This document shows, in pieces, positions 16,951 to 20,261 of a DNA stretch of 20,261 nucleotides (its first letter is position 1; each line of letters opens with the position of its first letter). Source of the DNA: Parasitella parasitica (Eukaryota; Mucoromycota; Mucoromycetes; Mucorales; Mucoraceae); contig MU619432.1 of NCBI GenBank assembly GCA_025201805.1, forward strand, positions 13,909 through 34,169. The letters are read 5' to 3'. A model generated the notes under the pieces. It was given only the letters and a program-made list of their open reading frames with translations. It was not told where the DNA came from and searched no databases. Made by a program: the position numbers and the translations under genes.

Positions 16951-18350
16951 TCAAGTTACGTTGGTCAAAGCAAAGAGATCCCATCCCTTGCGTACCGTAC
17001 AATTTCCCTTGGGACCCTTGCTGCGCTCAAGTCGTGTCTCTGTCTGGCCGAAACCAAGACGGGTACTGGCTTCCTCGTCTTACTGAGTTGAACATCAAGA
17101 AGGTGTGGCGATCCCGTTGATCCTAATCCGGTTACTCATCTTGGCTATTCACTGCTCCAAATTGCGATCCAACGTGACATCTTCTATGTCAACACCAATT
17201 TCAGCCAAGGCTGGGAAGTTGTCACAGCCAAGAAATGTGGCACTCAACCCCACCATCCAACAACAGGCGTTGAATTATCGCTGGATTGATCCCCACTTGT
17301 TCTCTCGTCATCAGTACTTTTCACCTTCATCGCTGCCCGTATTCGTAATAAATTGGATGGCCCATATCTTCCTTTGCTGCTCCTCTTTCCGAATGCTCGT
17401 CGGTCGCTTGCTAAGTTTCCTTTGTCCACTATATCCATGCTACTGCGTTCTGTGGACCGTATTCCTTGTAATTTTTTGTCTGTCAATGCTAATACTCTTT
17501 ATTGCTTGCTGCTTCCGATCTTTTCGACGATCATCTCTGATTATAGGTTAAATCGGGCCAAGGTCTCTGATCTGTTCAAGTTCTGCCCATCTGGCCATTT
17601 CTTGCTGCCCAAAACACCGCCAGAATTAGCTTCTGTTTTCAGCACATTGCTGCCCGATTTGCCAAGAACATTCGGAGAGGGCGCGCTACATTTGAACCCT
17701 TCTTTGTGCGTTACCTCCATCCCTTTGCTTTTGATCTTCATGATTTAGCGGGTCGTGCCTCTGTCCAATCCTCGCTGCATTTTCCCGCTTTCACGTCGAC
17801 ATTGGGTGTTTCTTCCCCTTTTGTGCAAATCAAAGAGCCCAAACAGCAGATGAAACATTTTCGTAAGTTGCTCATTGATGCATCATGTCACAACACTAGC
17901 TCTTCCTTGGTCCCCCTCGACAGCTCCTGGTATCGTTTTTGGGCATTAAACCTGACATTTGTGCAACGGAATGTGACATACCGGTGGTTACATGGTAAGG
18001 CCAGCACGCGAGCCCGCTATCACTTAACAGTTTTCTGCTATTCCAGCCATCTTACCTCTTCTGCCTGGGCAGCAATGAGACCGTTTACAATCTCTTCTTC
18101 GATTGCTCTCGCAAATTACTTTTTAGTCCAGGTTTACCGAAGAATTTCTTTGGCCTGGCACTGCTATCTCCGAAATACAATCCGCCCTTACAATCCAAGA
18201 TAATTGTTGGGCCACTATAACCGTCATTACCATTTCCGAGTCGTGCAAGCCCCACAAGGACAGCATTTTCAACCCTTCAGTGTCATTACTTGGACCACCA
18301 CTGCTCTTCGAAAACGCTATGCTGAGGACCATTTTTCAGAGCATGAGTAG
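16950..18350 (+). pseudogene. Degenerate non-LTR (LINE-like) retrotransposon, 3' part
   Basis: The C-terminal half of a LINE reverse transcriptase can be followed across at least six frame changes. The pieces are VSLSGRNQDGYW then LTELNIKKVW (about 17035-17110), THLGY (about 17134-17148), NPTIQQQALNYRWIDPHL (about 17247-17300) and RNVTYRWLHGKASTRARYHL (about 17965-18025). They continue with FCLGSNETVYNLFFDCSRK (about 18059-18115) and TWTTTALRKRY near the end, with a stop at 18348-18350. This order, the palm-to-thumb YLG-type motif, then the xQQALxxRW linker, then the RW-LH and zf-RVT Cys/His tail, is typical of fungal LINE ORF2 proteins. The first Cys of the zinc-binding tail is lost. The palm catalytic core is not visible. 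The copy is dead; its 5' limit is uncertain. Confidence 0.75.
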
Positions 18351-18404
18351 CGTGAGTATTTGATATTGTTCTTTCTTTTTTTCATGTAGTAGTTTGCTAT
18401 GTAC

Positions 18405-18410
18405 TTTATT
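18405..18410 (-). terminator. Poly(A) signal of the minus-strand gene fragment
   Basis: AATAAA (minus strand, within aataaataaag) 50 bp after the stop of the spliced fragment at 18460. Confidence 0.5.
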
Positions 18411-18459
18411 TATTTTTCTTCAAAAAATAGCAGTTATCAATAGAGCGATTTATAAATCT

Positions 18460-18832
18460 TCAGAGAAGGAAATTTGGATCTTCAACAAATAAACCGGCTG
18501 AATCTCTTTTTTCACTCAAGTGACGAATCATTGGATTTACAATGTCTTTCAAATTGATGGCATTATATGGATTGCTTACACCGAGGGTAATGGATGCGTT
18601 AACAAGGCCATGTTCATTGCACAATTGATCTACCACGATTTCAACATCCTTCAAACAAGCCTATACATTCATCAAGGATAGAATTCACAATACAGTATAA
18701 GTTACAGAGAACGAAAACATAGTAGAAAAACAAATCGACTCTTACCTGTACAGAGGCTATAAACTTTAATAAATTTGATATAGCTTCTGTTTTGAATTTA
18801 AAGGCGTTTGTCAATATGCACACAGATAATCC
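18460..18832 (-). pseudogene. 3' end of a spliced gene of unknown function
   Basis: Two exons are well supported: 18832-18746 (29 codons, preceded by ttctattttcag) and 18660-18460 (66 codons plus stop), joined in phase 0 across an 85-nt intron with GTAAGA donor and tatag acceptor. The reading is hydrophobic and helical at first (LSVCILTNAF, then ISNLLKFIASVQ) and ends GLFVEDPNFLL. The frame continues coding-like upstream (LPSLLAQLL near 18895, IVPLLELAR near 18920) but meets a TAG at about 18905, so the gene is either interrupted or has further introns. Nothing convincing is found beyond about 18985, where sequence character changes. No family recognised. A truncated relic is the simplest view, but a functional 3' end is possible. 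Confidence 0.4.
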
Positions 18833-18984
18833 CTGAAAATAGAAGACATTATGAGAAAAGCTCATACACAATAGTTGTGCCAATAAGGATGGCAAAACGT
18901 GCTATCTAGCTAACTCCAGGAGTGGGACAATTTGAATTGTTCTTTTTAGTAAACCCCAACTAGTACTAGTAGTGCCCATCTACT

Positions 18985-19342
18985 TACGTGTATTTACACC
19001 TGTCTCCAGGGAAAAGCCTACCTTCATTTCCCTGTAGTTTTTTCCGGCTGGCAGACAGAACACGAGCGGTAGATCTTTCCCTAAACCCTATAATGTTCGA
19101 AAAATGTGAGCATAAGGTTACTCGGATGGTAGGGCAGAGCCTTTCACCCGATGTTTGTGTTGGACAAACACTGCTTCACATTATTTCAAGGGTTAGCTTT
19201 ACAAGGGAGCCGACTCCGAGTAACCAGGTTGGATCTGTACACATGCATAGCCGGTCCTTTAGTCACGTTCTTGTAGATGTTTTCAGGTGTTGGTAAAGAA
19301 GAAAAAGAAAAAGAAAAAGAAAAAGAAAAAGAAAAAGAAAAA
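18985..19342 (+). other. Distinct block ending in a hexamer repeat tail
   Basis: This part is visibly less AT-rich than both flanks and carries a plus-strand frame open for 102 codons (18988-19296, stop TAA just before the simple repeat). It contains two inverted repeats: CAGGGAAA/TTTCCCTG (19007-19014, 19027-19034) and GGTTACTCGGA/TCCGAGTAACC (19116-19126, 19215-19225). It ends in a (GAAAAA)n tract, as many LINE and SINE copies do. No Pol III boxes or protein family were recognised, so a non-autonomous retroelement is only a guess. Confidence 0.3.
19301..19342 (+). repeat. (GAAAAA)7 microsatellite
   Basis: Seven exact GAAAAA units, preceded by gaa and followed by gagg. The only perfect hexamer microsatellite in the window. 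Confidence 0.97.
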
Positions 19343-19712
19343 GAGGAAATGGAAACTCATGGAATAACTACTCGTTTTTTCATGAAAACAAGTCTCTTTC
19401 CGCAGCCATCTTTGAATGTGCTAACTGTATAGGTGGGTTAGGCGAGTAAGTAAAGAACATTCATGCTGCTGTCAGTTTGACTAGCATTTTGATCTTTGTT
19501 ATGTAATAGCAGCATTGACATTCACTATGGTTCCACATCTTTAATGCATTTGGTAGAGGAAGGTTGTTTCCTTTAGCTCCTATTAAAATATCAAATAGAC
19601 AGGTCTGAATACACTTCTACTTTCTAAAGATGACCTATATATATATGTAATCTTCAAATATAATCATTTTGCGCAAAAATCATCGAAAAATCAGCAATAA
19701 CATTCTCCAAGT
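19343..19712. other. Intergenic, nothing recognised
   Basis: AT-rich, with a short tatatatatat run near 19638-19646. No gene, RNA or repeat is supported. Confidence 0.5.
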
Positions 19713-19874
19713 TTAATTCATGTCCTTGATGAGTTTCTCATCATTCGATGCACACAAAAAGTAGAAGCTTGGTAGTGGCTGCACTTGAGTTAATTTGGAC
19801 AAAAGTGCGAAGAACGTTCTTTCCTGAGATATCTTCAAATAATAGTATGTTACGAAATTTCTATATATGACAGC
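19713..19874 (-). other. Coding-like minus-strand segment, unrecognised
   Basis: A 53-codon open stretch ending in TAA at 19713-19715, with protein-like composition (FFALLSKLTQVQPLPSFYFL, then CASNDEKLIKDMN). A splice acceptor-like atctcag lies within it at about 19828, so it may be the last exon of a spliced gene or a remnant. There is no poly(A) hexamer nearby and no recognised family. Confidence 0.3.
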
Positions 19875-20114
19875 TTATAAAATGGACAATAATCAATTAT
19901 GCGCTGAACATCATATTATCATGTTGTTTTGCAAGAAGATTCATGCTTTACACCTTTAAATGCTTCACAAAACTCTATCTTTGTGCACAAAGGCTTTTTT
20001 TTTTTCCTGGTAGCAGCCCCAGAAACATTATAAAATATCCTACAGAGTGAAGATCACACTTTGTCATTACTAATGTGTATGTTTTTCACAATTTTAGCAG
20101 AGTTTATACTCTTT

Positions 20115-20261
20115 TTAAGCGAATTCAAAATGCTCAAAACCGCACCAAATCGTTTCGCAGAGTTCGTCCTTGCTATCTGACGCATTTCCACCAAAAATAT
20201 AGGTGATGAAAAAATCATTGATTTTCAAAGATTTTTCATGAGGATCCATAAGGAAAAAATG
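20115..20261 (-). other. Coding-like segment running off the right edge
   Basis: On the minus strand the frame is open from the window edge to TAA at 20115-20117, including an ATG at 20249 that would give 44 aa (starting MDPHEKSLKINDFF, ending CGFEHFEFA). It may be an exon of a gene lying mostly outside the window, perhaps the same one as 19713-19874. Between the two, coding-like pieces are broken by stops. No family recognised. Confidence 0.25.

Noticed and set aside
19116-19225. Structured RNA closed by an 11-bp stem
   Set aside because: An 11-bp inverted repeat at this distance is not rare enough alone, and no known RNA family or Pol III signals were seen.

Overview
The window looks like nuclear DNA of a filamentous fungus, most likely an early-diverging one of the Mucoromycota/Mucorales type. 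The reasons are AT-rich intergenic DNA with long A/T runs, short GT-AG introns of 54-94 nt, AATAAA-type polyadenylation signals very close to stop codons, and fungus-specific families (RTT109, RTA1, MZM1). The organism assignment is inference. No bacterial-style operon, CRISPR array, rRNA or tRNA was found.

Layout. (1) 1-3000 is gene-poor. Two inverted arms of about 420 bp (1-420 and 2243-2657), identical over their first 354 bp, enclose an AT-rich 1.8 kb spacer that holds a 60-bp direct repeat. (2) 3100-11280 is a compact gene island: a possible 45-aa CxxC microprotein, a CBM48 glycogen-binding-type protein (+), a two-span membrane protein (-) whose stop lies 24 bp from the CBM48 stop, a five-exon MZM1/LYRM7 gene (-), an RTA1-family membrane protein (-), the histone acetyltransferase RTT109 (+), an alanine-rich protein ending in a CaaX box (+), and a small lysine-rich protein (+). 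The MZM1 gene is so broken up by introns that no exon forms a notable open frame; it was assembled by hand and the splice phases close exactly. (3) 11479-14020 is an apparently intact Mutator-like (MULE) transposon with 38-bp perfect terminal inverted repeats, an 8-bp target duplication and a three-exon transposase. (4) 14030-20261 is a graveyard: a frame-scrambled non-LTR retrotransposon (about 16950-18350, plus strand), several coding-like but unrecognised remnants, the 3' end of a spliced minus-strand gene with its poly(A) signal (18400-18832), and a block ending in a (GAAAAA)7 tract.

Functional links are limited. RTA1 and RTT109 share a 309-bp divergent promoter. MZM1 and the two-span membrane gene are tandem with 135 bp between them. 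The island otherwise mixes chromatin (RTT109), mitochondrial complex III assembly (MZM1), membrane and probable carbohydrate-binding roles. No new multi-gene system is evident. The items most worth a second look are the hidden MZM1 gene with a 21-nt microexon and Cys/His tail, the CaaX protein built from duplicated modules, the large inverted duplication, and the fresh MULE insertion.
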